Shown here in pieces: positions 33,636 through 42,393 of a stretch of DNA of 64,000 nucleotides. A program made the translations under genes and the position numbers. The DNA comes from Haloarcula amylolytica JCM 13557. GTDB lineage: Archaea; Halobacteriota; Halobacteria; Halobacteriales; Haloarculaceae. Below the pieces are notes generated by a model, which was not told where the DNA came from, made no database searches, and worked only from the letters and a program-made list of their open reading frames with translations. The DNA is taken from positions 72,444 to 136,443 of the forward strand of contig NZ_AOLW01000024.1 of NCBI RefSeq assembly GCF_000336615.1, in the 5' to 3' direction. How positions within the stretch are numbered: position 1 is the stretch's first letter; every line of letters starts with the position of its first letter.

Positions 33636-35888
33636 TCAGTCGTCAGTGGTGTAGGTCCGCTCGTAGCCGAACGGGTTGTACCGCTTGCCGCCGCCCTCGA
33701 AGAACTTGCCGAAGAACTCCACGTATTCGAGACGCACACCCTGTAGTCCGGCACTGGTGATACCCAGTACGAGGACGAGGAGGTGCCCCAGCACAAGGAC
33801 GAGCAGTCCACCGACGAGACCAGCGATGCCCGAGTGCATCAGGCCTCCGAACATGACCTCTGTGACTTCGTGGCCGTGGTAGACGCCTTCCTCGAGGTAG
33901 TAGCTCGGTGCGTGACTGATACCGAAGTGCCACGCTCCGTCGTCCGTGACGAACACACCGAAGAACAGCAGATTGACCACGAAGGCCATCCCGGCCTTCG
34001 CCAGGAGTACTGCTGCCAGTCGCGTGTACGACAGCACGTTCACGAACACGTTGAGGAACTCGACGACTTCGATGGGGTCAGCGAGCGCCAGCAACACGAG
34101 GCCAGCGAAAAACACCAGCAACCACGCTGATATCGGGAACCCACCGACACTGAACAGGTCGATAGCCGGGAGCCCGGCGAAGCCGAGCGGGAACGGGTTC
34201 CCGGCAAAGATGCCTTCCTCAGCGGTGTAGAGGAAGTCCGGTGCCGAGCCCGCTGCGCCGGAGAACACCCAGGCCCAGAGGCCAAACAGCATCAGGAGCC
34301 AGGAGCCGCTCTCGGTGACGGCGTCCCAGAGGCCGTGGTTCAGGTTCTCGATGAAGTCGAACGTCCAACCCACAGCGAGGTGGAGCATCCCGGCCAGCAG
34401 ACTCAGCGTCAGCCACCCGATCGCGTACTCGCCGTACGCCGGCTGCAGTCCCTTGTGGAACGGCGCCCCTTCGAACCCGAGGGCAGGCCACACGACGTTC
34501 GAGATTGTGTGCAGGCCGAAGATCTCGCCGTACAGCAGGCCAAACAGCATCGTGAATCCACCGGCCCACATTCCGACACCCCCGAGGCTTTTCAGCACAT
34601 CGCTGTCAACCGCTGAGTACAGCCCGTAGCCGAGCGCGAGGTACAGCAGTCCATACCCGACGTCACCGATCATGAACCCGAAGAAGGCCGGGAACGTCAG
34701 GAAGAAGGCGACCGTCGGGTCGAACTCGCCGTACTTCGGCCGGTTGACGACCTCGACGAGGTCCTCGAACGGCTTGACGCCTTTCGGGTTGTCCTGAATG
34801 ACTGGCGGCGCGTCGTCACCCATCGTGATGACGCCACCGTCAGCGACGGTTTCCTGCGGTTGGCGCTCGCTCTCCGGTTCGGGAGCATCGACGGAGCTTC
34901 CGACGGGTTCGCCGCCGTTGCCGCCTTCCCGCTCGACTTCTTCGTGGGACTCTGCGTGCCCCTCGCTGTCGTACTCGGCGATTTCGATCCTGTCGATGTC
35001 GACGGTATCGCCGACGGCGCCTGAAAGGGCCCGCTCGAATGCCTCAAAACGATCGTTCGGAATCCAGCCCTCAGCGATGAAGGCGTTTTCCGTCGTCGCG
35101 AAGGTGAGCGGCGCTTCGCCCTTCTGGGCCTCGATAGCCAGTTTCTCCTCGGCCGCGAGCAGGAACCCGGCGTGGTCGAGACGGAGTTCGTTGAGTTCGT
35201 CCTCGACGGTCGAGAGCTTCGATTCGAGCTGTTGTTTCTCGTGTTCCAGCTCTTCGAGATACGCCGTCGGGTCGCCGTCGCCCTCTGGGATTTCGAGTCG
35301 GGAGAACGTCGCCCCGACGAGCGCGTCTTGCAGGGCGTCTCCGTCGGCCTGTGCGAACACGGCGACGACGCCGTCCTCGGTGAACAGCTCGAACGTCTCA
35401 ACGTCGCTATCTGCGAGGACAGCCTCGATCTCGTCGCTGTCGCCCTCGCCGACGACGACGGACAGCGAGTCGTAGCCACGGAGCAGGTCGAGGTCGATGC
35501 CGAGCGTGACGAACGGCGCCATCGTGTTGATACGGTCCTCGACGGCCCGGAGTTCGTCACGGACCTCGTCGCGCCGGTCGTCGAGTTCGTTGACCTCGGT
35601 TCGGACTGTTTCGAGTTGGTCCTCGATCGCGTCGTCTGTGACGACCCGCGTCGGACCGGCGTCCTCATCGCTGACACCGAGAATGGACTGCAGCGAGCGG
35701 ACCGTGACGAGTTTATCGGCGACCTCGTTGGTTCCGTCGAGCGAGTTCCCGGGTTCGAATCCGTCCCAGGAGCCGTCGTACTCGGTGACGTGGAGCATAT
35801 CGAGGTCGTGGACGGCCTCGATAGTTTGCTCCATCGCGCGTTTCGACCCCGTCACCGAGACGCGGCACATCTTCTCAGGTCTGAGCAT
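33636..35888 (-). CDS. atpI: A-type ATP synthase subunit I (subunit a)
   Basis: The membrane stator that holds the proton half-channels, 750 residues. The N-terminal ~400 residues are cytoplasmic and coiled (KQQLESKLSTVEDELNELRLD), with an acidic linker near residues 320-350. The C-terminal half has about seven membrane segments; the conserved channel arginine lies in VLSYTRLAAVLLAK. It overlaps the end of atpH by 14 bases. The 218-base gap before atpK is the largest break in the operon. Confidence 0.95.
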   Translation of the reverse strand: MLRPEKMCRVSVTGSKRAMEQTIEAVHDLDMLHVTEYDGSWDGFEPGNSLDGTNEVADKLVTVRSLQSILGVSDEDAGPTRVVTDDAIEDQLETVRTEVNELDDRRDEVRDELRAVEDRINTMAPFVTLGIDLDLLRGYDSLSVVVGEGDSDEIEAVLADSDVETFELFTEDGVVAVFAQADGDALQDALVGATFSRLEIPEGDGDPTAYLEELEHEKQQLESKLSTVEDELNELRLDHAGFLLAAEEKLAIEAQKGEAPLTFATTENAFIAEGWIPNDRFEAFERALSGAVGDTVDIDRIEIAEYDSEGHAESHEEVEREGGNGGEPVGSSVDAPEPESERQPQETVADGGVITMGDDAPPVIQDNPKGVKPFEDLVEVVNRPKYGEFDPTVAFFLTFPAFFGFMIGDVGYGLLYLALGYGLYSAVDSDVLKSLGGVGMWAGGFTMLFGLLYGEIFGLHTISNVVWPALGFEGAPFHKGLQPAYGEYAIGWLTLSLLAGMLHLAVGWTFDFIENLNHGLWDAVTESGSWLLMLFGLWAWVFSGAAGSAPDFLYTAEEGIFAGNPFPLGFAGLPAIDLFSVGGFPISAWLLVFFAGLVLLALADPIEVVEFLNVFVNVLSYTRLAAVLLAKAGMAFVVNLLFFGVFVTDDGAWHFGISHAPSYYLEEGVYHGHEVTEVMFGGLMHSGIAGLVGGLLVLVLGHLLVLVLGITSAGLQGVRLEYVEFFGKFFEGGGKRYNPFGYERTYTTDD

Positions 35889-36207
35889 GCACCGCCTCCT
35901 CGAACAGGTCTGTGACGTATTCGACTACCTCGTCGATCTGTTCACTGGCCTGCTGTTCGAGGTCGTCGCGAGCGCTCTCGCCGTCTTCGATGATCTGCTC
36001 GCGCTCGGCCTCGATCTCTTCGCGAGCCGCTTCGAGACGGTCCTCGGCGGCCGTCTCGGCCTCTTCTCGCGCGGATTCGCGGATCTCCTCGGCCTCCTCG
36101 CGAGCCTCCGCGATGCGGTCTTCGCGGTCTTGTTCGGCCTCTGCGACGATCTCGTCGGCCTCCTGCTCGGCCTCCTGTATCCTGTCAAGAACTTCTGGCC
36201 GTGGCAT
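35875..36207 (-). CDS. atpH: A-type ATP synthase subunit H
   Basis: The second peripheral-stalk coiled-coil subunit, partner of E. The 110-residue protein is almost entirely Glu/Ala/Arg-rich helix (EAEQEADEIVAEAEQDREDR), with the phased pattern of an A-ATPase stalk. It is the first gene of the operon; a TATA-like CTACCAAATAGCC on the minus strand at 36237-36249 lies about 30 bases upstream. It is divergent from the methyltransferase gene. Confidence 0.92.
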   Translation of the reverse strand: MPRPEVLDRIQEAEQEADEIVAEAEQDREDRIAEAREEAEEIRESAREEAETAAEDRLEAAREEIEAEREQIIEDGESARDDLEQQASEQIDEVVEYVTDLFEEAVHAQT

Positions 36208-36289
36208 TCTCTAATCATGTGAGCGTTGCCAGAGCGGCTATTTGGTAGTTGCGAAGTTTCCCCGTGTGATAGAGCGGCCAAAATCCGGG

Positions 36290-36300
36290 GAATTATGACC
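36290..36300 (+). promoter_or_regulatory. TATA-like box for the methyltransferase gene
   Basis: GAATTATGACC lies 23-33 bases before the ATG at 36323, so the transcript would be leaderless or nearly so. It sits in a 115-base divergent region shared with the atpH promoter on the other strand. Confidence 0.45.
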
Positions 36301-36322
36301 GCCAAGTCCTAAGCCGGCAGTA

Positions 36323-36943
36323 ATGGGAGTCCTCGAGAACAAGGCCCGCGCGCGGACGTTCTACAAGTATCTCTCGAAGGTGTACGACCAGATCAACCCC
36401 TTCATCTGGGACGAACGGATGCGCGACGAGGCGATCGCGATGCTCGATCTTTCGCCCGACGACAAGGTCCTCGATGTCGGCTGTGGCACCGGCTTCGCCA
36501 CCGAAGGGCTGCTCGAACACGTCGATACGGTGTACGGGCTCGACCAGAGCCCCCACCAGCTCTCGAAAGCTTTCGAGAAGTTCGGCAAGTTCGGCGACGT
36601 ACGCTACCATCTCGGTGACGCCGAGCGACTCCCGTTCAAGGACGACAGTTTCGACGCGGTGTGGTCCTCGGGGTCCATCGAGTACTGGCCCAACCCCGTC
36701 GACGCGCTGGCGGAGTGTCGCCGACTGACCAAACCCGGTGGCAAGGTCCTCATCGTCGGCCCCGACTACCCGAACTCGACTGTCTTCCAGAAGATGGCCG
36801 ACGCCATCATGCTGTTTTACGACGAAGAGGAAGCCGACCGGATGTTCACTGAGGCCGGGTTCGAGGAGTTCGAACACCACATCCAGCAGTCCCGACCAGG
36901 TAGTCCCCGAGCGATTACGACGATTGCAGAAGTACCAGAGTAA
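36323..36943 (+). CDS. SAM-dependent methyltransferase, quinone-type
   Basis: A class I methyltransferase of 206 residues. The SAM-binding motif DVGCGTGF is at residues 51-58, and the second acidic residue follows at YGLDQS. The motif ERLPFKDDSFDAVWSSGSIEYW and PNPVDALAECRRLTKPGGKV are typical of methyltransferases acting on quinones, including archaeal relatives of plant MPBQ/MSBQ methyltransferase. It may therefore methylate menaquinone, but that is inference. The last 58 bases of the gene occur again at 37042-37099. Confidence 0.85.
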   Translation: MGVLENKARARTFYKYLSKVYDQINPFIWDERMRDEAIAMLDLSPDDKVLDVGCGTGFATEGLLEHVDTVYGLDQSPHQLSKAFEKFGKFGDVRYHLGDAERLPFKDDSFDAVWSSGSIEYWPNPVDALAECRRLTKPGGKVLIVGPDYPNSTVFQKMADAIMLFYDEEEADRMFTEAGFEEFEHHIQQSRPGSPRAITTIAEVPE

Positions 36944-37099
36944 GCCCTTCGGCCACGAGCGAAGCGAGTGGCCGCTTTTTCGCCCACGTTTTTGCGGTGA
37001 GCGGTGACCGAAGGTCACCCGAACCCGAAAAAGGTGGTCCGGCAGTCCCGACCAGGTAGTCCCCGAGCGATTACGACGATTGCAGAAGTACCAGAGTAA
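36886..37099. repeat. 58-base duplication of the methyltransferase gene end
   Basis: The stretch from GCAGTCCCGACCAGG to the stop codon (36886-36943) is repeated at 37042-37099 with no mismatch detected by reading, including CCAGAGTAA. The spacing between copies is 156 bases start to start. The second copy has no upstream methyltransferase frame. Between them are the two hairpins at 36950 and 37003. Confidence 0.85.
36950..36980 (+). terminator. Terminator after the methyltransferase gene
   Basis: CGGCCAC at 36950-36956 pairs with GTGGCCG at 36968-36974, followed by CTTTTT. This is the standard stem plus T-run form. A second perfect hairpin, GGTGACC / GGTCACC with a three-base loop, lies at 37003-37019. 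Confidence 0.6.
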
Positions 37100-37128
37100 C
37101 AGCGACCATAGAGCCGCTTTCTTCCGTG

Positions 37129-38361
37129 CTACGCCGATCCACTGACGGGAACCTGTACTCGGTCGCCGTCCTGTGTGGTGACGGTAACCGTGTACTCTCC
37201 GCGGGGTTCGACAGTCCAGAGAGAGCCGTCTGTACCGGTCGTCCCGATCCGTTTACCGTTTATCCTGACAGTCGCATCCGCCGTGGATCCCGTACTGTTG
37301 TCGCTGACCGTGACGAGCAGCGGTCCGGACTCGAAGGACTGCTCGACTCGGACGCGAACTGACTGGTTCACGTTCGTCGCTACTTCCGACCGGTCGACTG
37401 TCGTCAGTTCGAGGTGCTGGGTTTCGTAGAAGACATTCGTCGTGCCGCCGTCGAGATAGGCCGTTAGCTGTCCGTTCGAGTGATCGGCCTGAATCTGGTA
37501 GATGGCACTCCGGCCGTATGTCTGAACGGACGGGTACTGCTCGCTGTAGAGCCACGGGTAGAGGGTCTCCGCCCGCGTGTTGACCGCACCGAGAGAGTCG
37601 TTGGTCTGGGTGAACTGATCGACTGCCGTCTGTTCGCGGTCCTGTCCCAGATACGTCTCACGCGTGTACTGGCCGTCCGCGACTGTCGACAGCATGTACC
37701 CCTCAGATGAGACCTCAACGTACACCGCGTTCGGCTCAGCCTCACCGGCGGTTTCAGCACTGATACGCTGGCTTATCGGGCCGCGATACGTCTTGAGCAC
37801 GCCTCTGTTGTTTTCCAGCCGGAAGCGCTGGGCCGGTGAGAGTGAGTAGTCCGGTGCGGTGCCGGCGGTCGCCCGAATCCGGTCGAGTCGGGTTGCCAGT
37901 TGACGTGACTCTGCGTCGAGCAGCGCCCGCTGTCGCAGGAACTCCCTAGCGGTTATCACACCGCTGGCGTACTGCTGGATTGCGGCCTGATTCCGTTGTT
38001 CCAGACTCGTCCGCTGGCTGTCGATATCAGTCAATGTCTCGTCGACGAGGCGGTCGCGGGCGGCCTCGCTGTCCTGCTGGAAGAACTTCCGTTCGAACGT
38101 CGTCGTCGCGTAGTCGCTCCGCAGGTCACTGGATCCGGCTGCAACCGCGACGCCGACATCGATCGACGATTGGTTGTACGTCGTCGACCTGACGTCGCTG
38201 GCCGGGATAGTGAGATGGTTCGTCGTGTTGTCGACAACCGTGACCTGTGGCAACTGATCGCTGCCGTCAGCGGTCTGAGACGGCGAGGCGAACCCAGTCA
38301 CTGGGGCAGCCACGGAGACGACCATGAGGAGGATCACACCGACTGCGGGGAGGGGACGCAT
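37129..38361 (-). CDS. Secreted protein with helical domain and C-terminal beta domain
   Basis: A 410-residue exported protein. The N-terminus MRPLPAVGVILLMVVSVAAPVTGF is a signal peptide, followed by a helical, Gln/Arg-rich region (about residues 85-170) and a C-terminal domain (residues about 320-410) resembling an immunoglobulin-like or carboxypeptidase-regulatory-type beta fold (ATVRINGKRIGTTGTDGSLW). It resembles haloarchaeal families of unknown function. No transmembrane helix other than the signal is evident. It is divergent from the membrane-anchored regulator at 38517, which suggests a shared role at the cell surface. Confidence 0.8.
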   Translation of the reverse strand: MRPLPAVGVILLMVVSVAAPVTGFASPSQTADGSDQLPQVTVVDNTTNHLTIPASDVRSTTYNQSSIDVGVAVAAGSSDLRSDYATTTFERKFFQQDSEAARDRLVDETLTDIDSQRTSLEQRNQAAIQQYASGVITAREFLRQRALLDAESRQLATRLDRIRATAGTAPDYSLSPAQRFRLENNRGVLKTYRGPISQRISAETAGEAEPNAVYVEVSSEGYMLSTVADGQYTRETYLGQDREQTAVDQFTQTNDSLGAVNTRAETLYPWLYSEQYPSVQTYGRSAIYQIQADHSNGQLTAYLDGGTTNVFYETQHLELTTVDRSEVATNVNQSVRVRVEQSFESGPLLVTVSDNSTGSTADATVRINGKRIGTTGTDGSLWTVEPRGEYTVTVTTQDGDRVQVPVSGSA

Positions 38362-38460
38362 TCAGCATCGCATACTCGCCCACCGTACAAAAATCTCCCC
38401 ATTCTCCATGTATCAATAATGACCTGAGAAGCCACGAGACCTTTCAAAGCGCCCGCTGAC

Positions 38461-38470
38461 GTTTTATTCT
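38461..38470 (+). promoter_or_regulatory. TATA-like box for the membrane-anchored regulator
   Basis: GTTTTATTCT lies about 50 bases before the ATG at 38517, within the 155-base divergent region. It would leave a leader of roughly 20-25 bases. Confidence is limited by the distance. Confidence 0.35.
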
Positions 38471-38516
38471 CGGATGGAAAGGGTTTTGCCCCCAGAACGT
38501 TCATCGGTGAACGAGA

Positions 38517-39611
38517 ATGACCCCGCGGGTATCAGGTGCCCTCCTCCTTGTCCTGTTTGCCCTGTTGGCGACCCCGCCGCTTGCGACAGCGGCGGCAACA
38601 GATACCGTCCCCGCCCAGCAGACGACCGGGACGCCGGCACCGGTCGCGGAGAACACGACGTTCGCTCTCCAGATCCAATCGAACGGCGATGCCAAGTGGA
38701 CGATAACAGACACCTACGCGCTCGACGAATCCGAAACTGAGTCGTTTAGAAACACCGGTGAGCAGTTCGCCAGCGAGGACACCGAGGCAGTGTGGCTGCC
38801 GTCGTTCCGGGAGGCGAGCGACGAGGCCAGTGCCGTCACCGGCCGCGAGATGGAGATTACCGACGTCGACCGTCGGTACGAGGTGTCAGACCGCAAGGGG
38901 CAACTGATCCTCGAGTTTACGTGGACGAACTTCGCAGTCGTCACCGGCGAGAACATCGTCGTCGGGGACGCGTTCAATTCAACGGACGGTACGTGGTTCG
39001 GGACGCTAACTGCGGACCAGCGACTCGTTATCTCGCCACCGCCTGAGTACGGGGTGGAGAGCGCCCCGAGCGCCGTCGACGACGGAAAGCTGATTTTCGA
39101 GGGGCGACGGACGTTCGAGCCGGGGTACCTGTCCGTCGTTTACACTGGCGAACAACCGACTACCCAGACGCCGGCAGAAACCCCTGGATCGATGTTCGGC
39201 GGCGTCGACTCGACCTGGATCGGCGGGGTCGTGCTGATGGTGCTGCTCGTCGGGGCCGTCGGTTACATGTTCAAGACCGGATACACTGACGCGCTGCCAT
39301 CGGTCGCTGCCGGGACCGACGACGACGGAGACGACAGTGCCGGGACGGCAGCCCCGGTGAGCGACACCGCAGCCTCGGACGACGTCGACGTCGAACTGCT
39401 GAGCGACGAGGAACGCGTCGAACGGCTCCTGGAAGAAAACGGCGGACGGATGAAGCAGGCTCGCATCGTCTCCGAGACCGGGTGGTCGAACGCGAAGGTG
39501 TCGCAGTTGCTCTCAGCGATGGACGAGGAGGGCCGCATCGACAAACTCCGTATCGGTCGGGAGAACCTCATTTCGTTCCCGGACGAAGAGATCACCGACT
39601 TCGACGAGTAA
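38517..39611 (+). CDS. Membrane-anchored winged-helix regulator
   Basis: A 364-residue protein of unusual design. A signal peptide (MTPRVSGALLLVLFALLATP) leads to an extracellular beta-rich domain (about residues 45-210), a single membrane helix (WIGGVVLMVLLVGAVGYMF, about 237-256), an acidic linker and a cytoplasmic winged helix (EERVERLLEENGGRMKQARI ... TGWSNAKVSQLLSAMDEEGRIDKL). It resembles haloarchaeal proteins that join a DUF7345-type exterior to a DUF7343-type winged helix. It could sense an external condition and act on DNA directly or after proteolysis; two S2P proteases are encoded in the window. Targets are unknown. Confidence 0.85.
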   Translation: MTPRVSGALLLVLFALLATPPLATAAATDTVPAQQTTGTPAPVAENTTFALQIQSNGDAKWTITDTYALDESETESFRNTGEQFASEDTEAVWLPSFREASDEASAVTGREMEITDVDRRYEVSDRKGQLILEFTWTNFAVVTGENIVVGDAFNSTDGTWFGTLTADQRLVISPPPEYGVESAPSAVDDGKLIFEGRRTFEPGYLSVVYTGEQPTTQTPAETPGSMFGGVDSTWIGGVVLMVLLVGAVGYMFKTGYTDALPSVAAGTDDDGDDSAGTAAPVSDTAASDDVDVELLSDEERVERLLEENGGRMKQARIVSETGWSNAKVSQLLSAMDEEGRIDKLRIGRENLISFPDEEITDFDE

Positions 39612-39664
39612 CTGTCCGGACTATTTGACTGTAAACGAGCCGGGCGTGGTTTCTGGTTCGAAAA

Positions 39665-39674
39665 CGTTTATTCG
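39665..39674 (+). promoter_or_regulatory. TATA-like box for etfBA
   Basis: CGTTTATTCG lies 23-32 bases before the etfB ATG at 39697, the spacing typical of leaderless haloarchaeal transcripts. Confidence 0.5.
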
Positions 39675-39696
39675 CTGTCCGGTCGGACGTCTCAGC

Positions 39697-40488
39697 ATGA
39701 AAATCCTTGTCACGGTGAAGGAGGTGGCAGCCGTCGACGACGAGTTCGAGATCGACGGACTCGCTATCGACGACCGGTACGTCACAGCCGACCTCAACGA
39801 GTGGGACGAGTACGCTGTCGAAGCGGCCGTCCAGATAAAGGAGGCCCACGACGACGTCGAGGTCGTCACCGCCACTATCGGCCCGTCCGAGACGGACGAA
39901 ACGATCCGGCAAGCGCTGGCGAAAGGGGCCGACCGAGCGATCCGTGTCTGGGACGACGCACTCGATGACGCCGGCCTGCTGGACCCCGAAACGAAGGCCC
40001 AAGTGCTGGCCGCCGTCGCTGCCGAGGAAGACCCCGATCTGGTGCTGACCGGTGTCCAGTCCGCCGACGACGGGTTCGGGGCGACCGGCGTCACGCTGGC
40101 CGACAAACTCGACATGGAGTGGGGCGCTGTCGTCAACGATCTCGACCTCGATCTGGAGGCAGGTGTCGCCAGCGTCCACCGAGAACTGGAAGGCGGCGTC
40201 GAGGAACTCACCGACATCGAGATTCCGGCCGTCCTGACGATACAGACCGGGATCAACGACCCACGCTACGCGAGCCTTCGGGGCATCCGGCAGGCCCAGA
40301 GCAAGGAGCTCGCGGAGTACAGCCTGGCGGACATCGGCCTCGACGCGGCCGGGATCGAGAGCCCGCTGGAACAGACTTCGCTGTACGAGCCTGAAACCGA
40401 GGGCGAGGCGACGGTGTTCGAGGGGAGTCCCGAGGAAACGGCGACCGAGTTGGCTGAACTGCTCGCGGAGAAGGGGGTGACCAGCTAA
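39697..40488 (+). CDS. etfB: Electron transfer flavoprotein, beta subunit
   Basis: Part of the soluble FAD-containing ETF heterodimer that passes electrons from acyl-CoA dehydrogenases to the quinone pool. The 263-residue protein starts MKILVTVKEVAAVDDEFEID at 39697; the longer upstream frame is rejected on family similarity and the TATA position. It contains DLVLTGVQSADDGFGATG, the AMP/FAD-fold block of EtfB. Its stop overlaps the etfA start by one base. Confidence 0.93.
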   Translation: MKILVTVKEVAAVDDEFEIDGLAIDDRYVTADLNEWDEYAVEAAVQIKEAHDDVEVVTATIGPSETDETIRQALAKGADRAIRVWDDALDDAGLLDPETKAQVLAAVAAEEDPDLVLTGVQSADDGFGATGVTLADKLDMEWGAVVNDLDLDLEAGVASVHRELEGGVEELTDIEIPAVLTIQTGINDPRYASLRGIRQAQSKELAEYSLADIGLDAAGIESPLEQTSLYEPETEGEATVFEGSPEETATELAELLAEKGVTS

Positions 40489-41438
40489 TGTCAGTTCTCG
40501 CTATCGCCGAACACCGGCGCGGGGAGCTCCGCCCAGTGAGCCTGGAACAGTTAGCAGCCGGTCGCGATCTCGCCGACGAACTCGGCGGCGAGCTACACAC
40601 CGCCGTCATCGGCGGTGACGTCGAGGCGTTCGGGGCGGAGCTGAACCGCGAGGGCGTCGACACCGTCCACACCGTCGATATCGGCGAGGAGTTCAACCAC
40701 GACGTGTACACGCAGGTCGTCACCCAGCTGGCCACGGAGCTGGACCCGACCGTCCTCCTGATGCCAAACAGCGTCAACGGCCTCGATTACGCGCCAGCGG
40801 TCGCTAACCGGCTGGACCGGCCGCTCGTGACCGACGTGGTCGATATCGACGCCGAGGACGGCCTCACTGCAACCCGAGAACTGTACGGCTCGAAAGCCGA
40901 AACGACAATCGACGTCCACGCCGACCAGGCGGCCGTGACCATCCGTCCGGCCGAGTGGCCGACCATCGAAGCGGACGGGGATGCTGCCATCGAAGCGTTC
41001 GACGCGACCATCGACGAGAGCGCCGTCAGGTCTACCGTGAAAGGCTTCGAGGAGGTCGGCGGTGGTGACATCGACATCACGGACGCGGACGTGCTGGTGT
41101 CCGTCGGCCGCGGTATCGAAGAAGAGGAGAACCTGGATATCATCCACGACCTCGCCGAGGCGCTGGACGCGACGGTGTCGGGTTCACGGCCACTCATCGA
41201 CAACGGCTGGCTGGCGAAGGACCGTCAGGTCGGCCAGAGCGGGAAAGTCGTCACCCCGGACGTGTACATCGCTATCGGCATCTCCGGGGCCGTCCAGCAC
41301 GTCGCCGGGATGAAGGGCTCGGACACGATTGTCGCCATCAACACCGACCCGAACGCGCCGATCTTCGATATCGCCGACTACGGCATTCAGGATGACCTGT
41401 TCGAGGTCGTCCCGGCACTCATCGAACAGTTCAAGTAG
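40488..41438 (+). CDS. etfA: Electron transfer flavoprotein, alpha subunit
   Basis: The FAD-binding partner of EtfB, 316 residues. The C-terminal FAD domain contains the signature [20 protein letters not shown] and [21 protein letters not shown]. The N-terminal Rossmann-like domain begins [20 protein letters not shown]. The two genes overlap by one base (TAATG) and form a two-gene unit. No FixC/X-type partner is present in the window. Confidence 0.94.
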   Translation: MSVLAIAEHRRGELRPVSLEQLAAGRDLADELGGELHTAVIGGDVEAFGAELNREGVDTVHTVDIGEEFNHDVYTQVVTQLATELDPTVLLMPNSVNGLDYAPAVANRLDRPLVTDVVDIDAEDGLTATRELYGSKAETTIDVHADQAAVTIRPAEWPTIEADGDAAIEAFDATIDESAVRSTVKGFEEVGGGDIDITDADVLVSVGRGIEEEENLDIIHDLAEALDATVSGSRPLIDNGWLAKDRQVGQSGKVVTPDVYIAIGISGAVQHVAGMKGSDTIVAINTDPNAPIFDIADYGIQDDLFEVVPALIEQFK

Positions 41439-41470
41439 CCACCACACACTGAATCGCGGGTGACAAGGTA

Positions 41471-41480
41471 CTTTTTATGG
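41471..41480 (+). promoter_or_regulatory. TATA-like box for the polyprenyl synthase cluster
   Basis: CTTTTTATGG lies 20-29 bases before the ATG at 41500 and would give a leaderless transcript for the four-gene cluster that follows. Confidence 0.5.
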
Positions 41481-41499
41481 TAGTCCTAAGGGAGCGGTA

Positions 41500-42342
41500 A
41501 TGGAGTATCTCGAGCGCCGGCGGGACCGGGTCGAGGAGCGGTTGGAGGCTGTCCTCGACAGCGTGGAGCCGGACGAACTCGCAGACGAAGTGCGTCATGT
41601 GGCGCTTTCCGGGGGGAAGCGGGTGCGGCCGACGGTGACAGTGCTGGTGTGTGAGGCGCTGGGTGGGGAGCCGGCCGATGCCGTCGATTTCGCGGTCGGC
41701 ATCGAACTCGTCCACAACGCCTCACTGGTCATCGACGACATCATCGACGAGTCAGAACTCCGGCGGGGGTCCCCGGCTGCCTGGGAAGCCTTCGGCCACG
41801 GCCCGGCCATCATCGCCTCCGACGGCCTGCTCGGTGAGGCATTCAATCTTTTCTCGACGGACGAGCGCGCCATGCAGACCGTCTCCGAGTCGATGGTCGA
41901 ACTGGGCGAAGGCGAGGCGATGGAACTGGTCGCGGAGCCCTCTAACGAGAAGGAGTACATGGAACTGGCCCGCCGAAAGACCGGGGCGCTGTTCCGCGCT
42001 GCGGCGGAACTTGGCGCTATCGCCGCCGACTCGGACCCGTACACGGTCGAGGCGGTCGGCCAGTACGCCGAACGGGTCGGCGTCGCCTTCCAGATGCGTG
42101 ACGACGTACTCGATGCGACGGCCGACGCCGAAACGCTGGGCAAGCCGGCCGGGACCGACGCGGAGATGGAGCGGCCGTCGCTGGTGGAAGTGACGGAACT
42201 GACGACCGAGGAGGCAAACGAACGAGCGCGGGCCGAGTCCGACGCCGCGCTGGAGTCGCTGTCGACTATCGACGCCCCGGAATCCCAGTCGATGGAGTAC
42301 CTGCGGGACCTCGCGGAGTTCGTCGTCGTCCGCGAGCGGTGA
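41500..42342 (+). CDS. Short-chain polyprenyl diphosphate synthase
   Basis: Condenses isoprenyl units, probably to geranylgeranyl diphosphate or longer, for archaeal lipids, quinones or carotenoids. The 280-residue enzyme has the first Asp-rich motif DDIID at residues 79-83 and the second DDVLD at residues 201-205, both complete. The lipid-binding GGKRVRP motif is at 38-44. It is shorter than the roughly 340-residue GGPP synthase usual in haloarchaea, so it may be a paralogue with a different chain length. Retinal for bacteriorhodopsin is also derived from this pathway. It is followed by three overlapping genes. Confidence 0.88.
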   Translation: MEYLERRRDRVEERLEAVLDSVEPDELADEVRHVALSGGKRVRPTVTVLVCEALGGEPADAVDFAVGIELVHNASLVIDDIIDESELRRGSPAAWEAFGHGPAIIASDGLLGEAFNLFSTDERAMQTVSESMVELGEGEAMELVAEPSNEKEYMELARRKTGALFRAAAELGAIAADSDPYTVEAVGQYAERVGVAFQMRDDVLDATADAETLGKPAGTDAEMERPSLVEVTELTTEEANERARAESDAALESLSTIDAPESQSMEYLRDLAEFVVVRER

Positions 42343-42393
42343 GGACCGATCCGAACGAGAGGGCTTTTGCCCGCTGCTCGATTACGCCCGGCA

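Noticed and set aside
35741-35775. A tRNA T-loop-like GGTTCGAATCC.
   Set aside because: It lies within the atpI coding frame and has no partner stems for a tRNA cloverleaf; no tRNA was found elsewhere in the window.
36886-37099. Two identical 58-base copies considered as an attachment-site pair of an integrated element.
   Set aside because: Only 98 bases lie between them, with no integrase or tRNA, so an integrated element is not supported.
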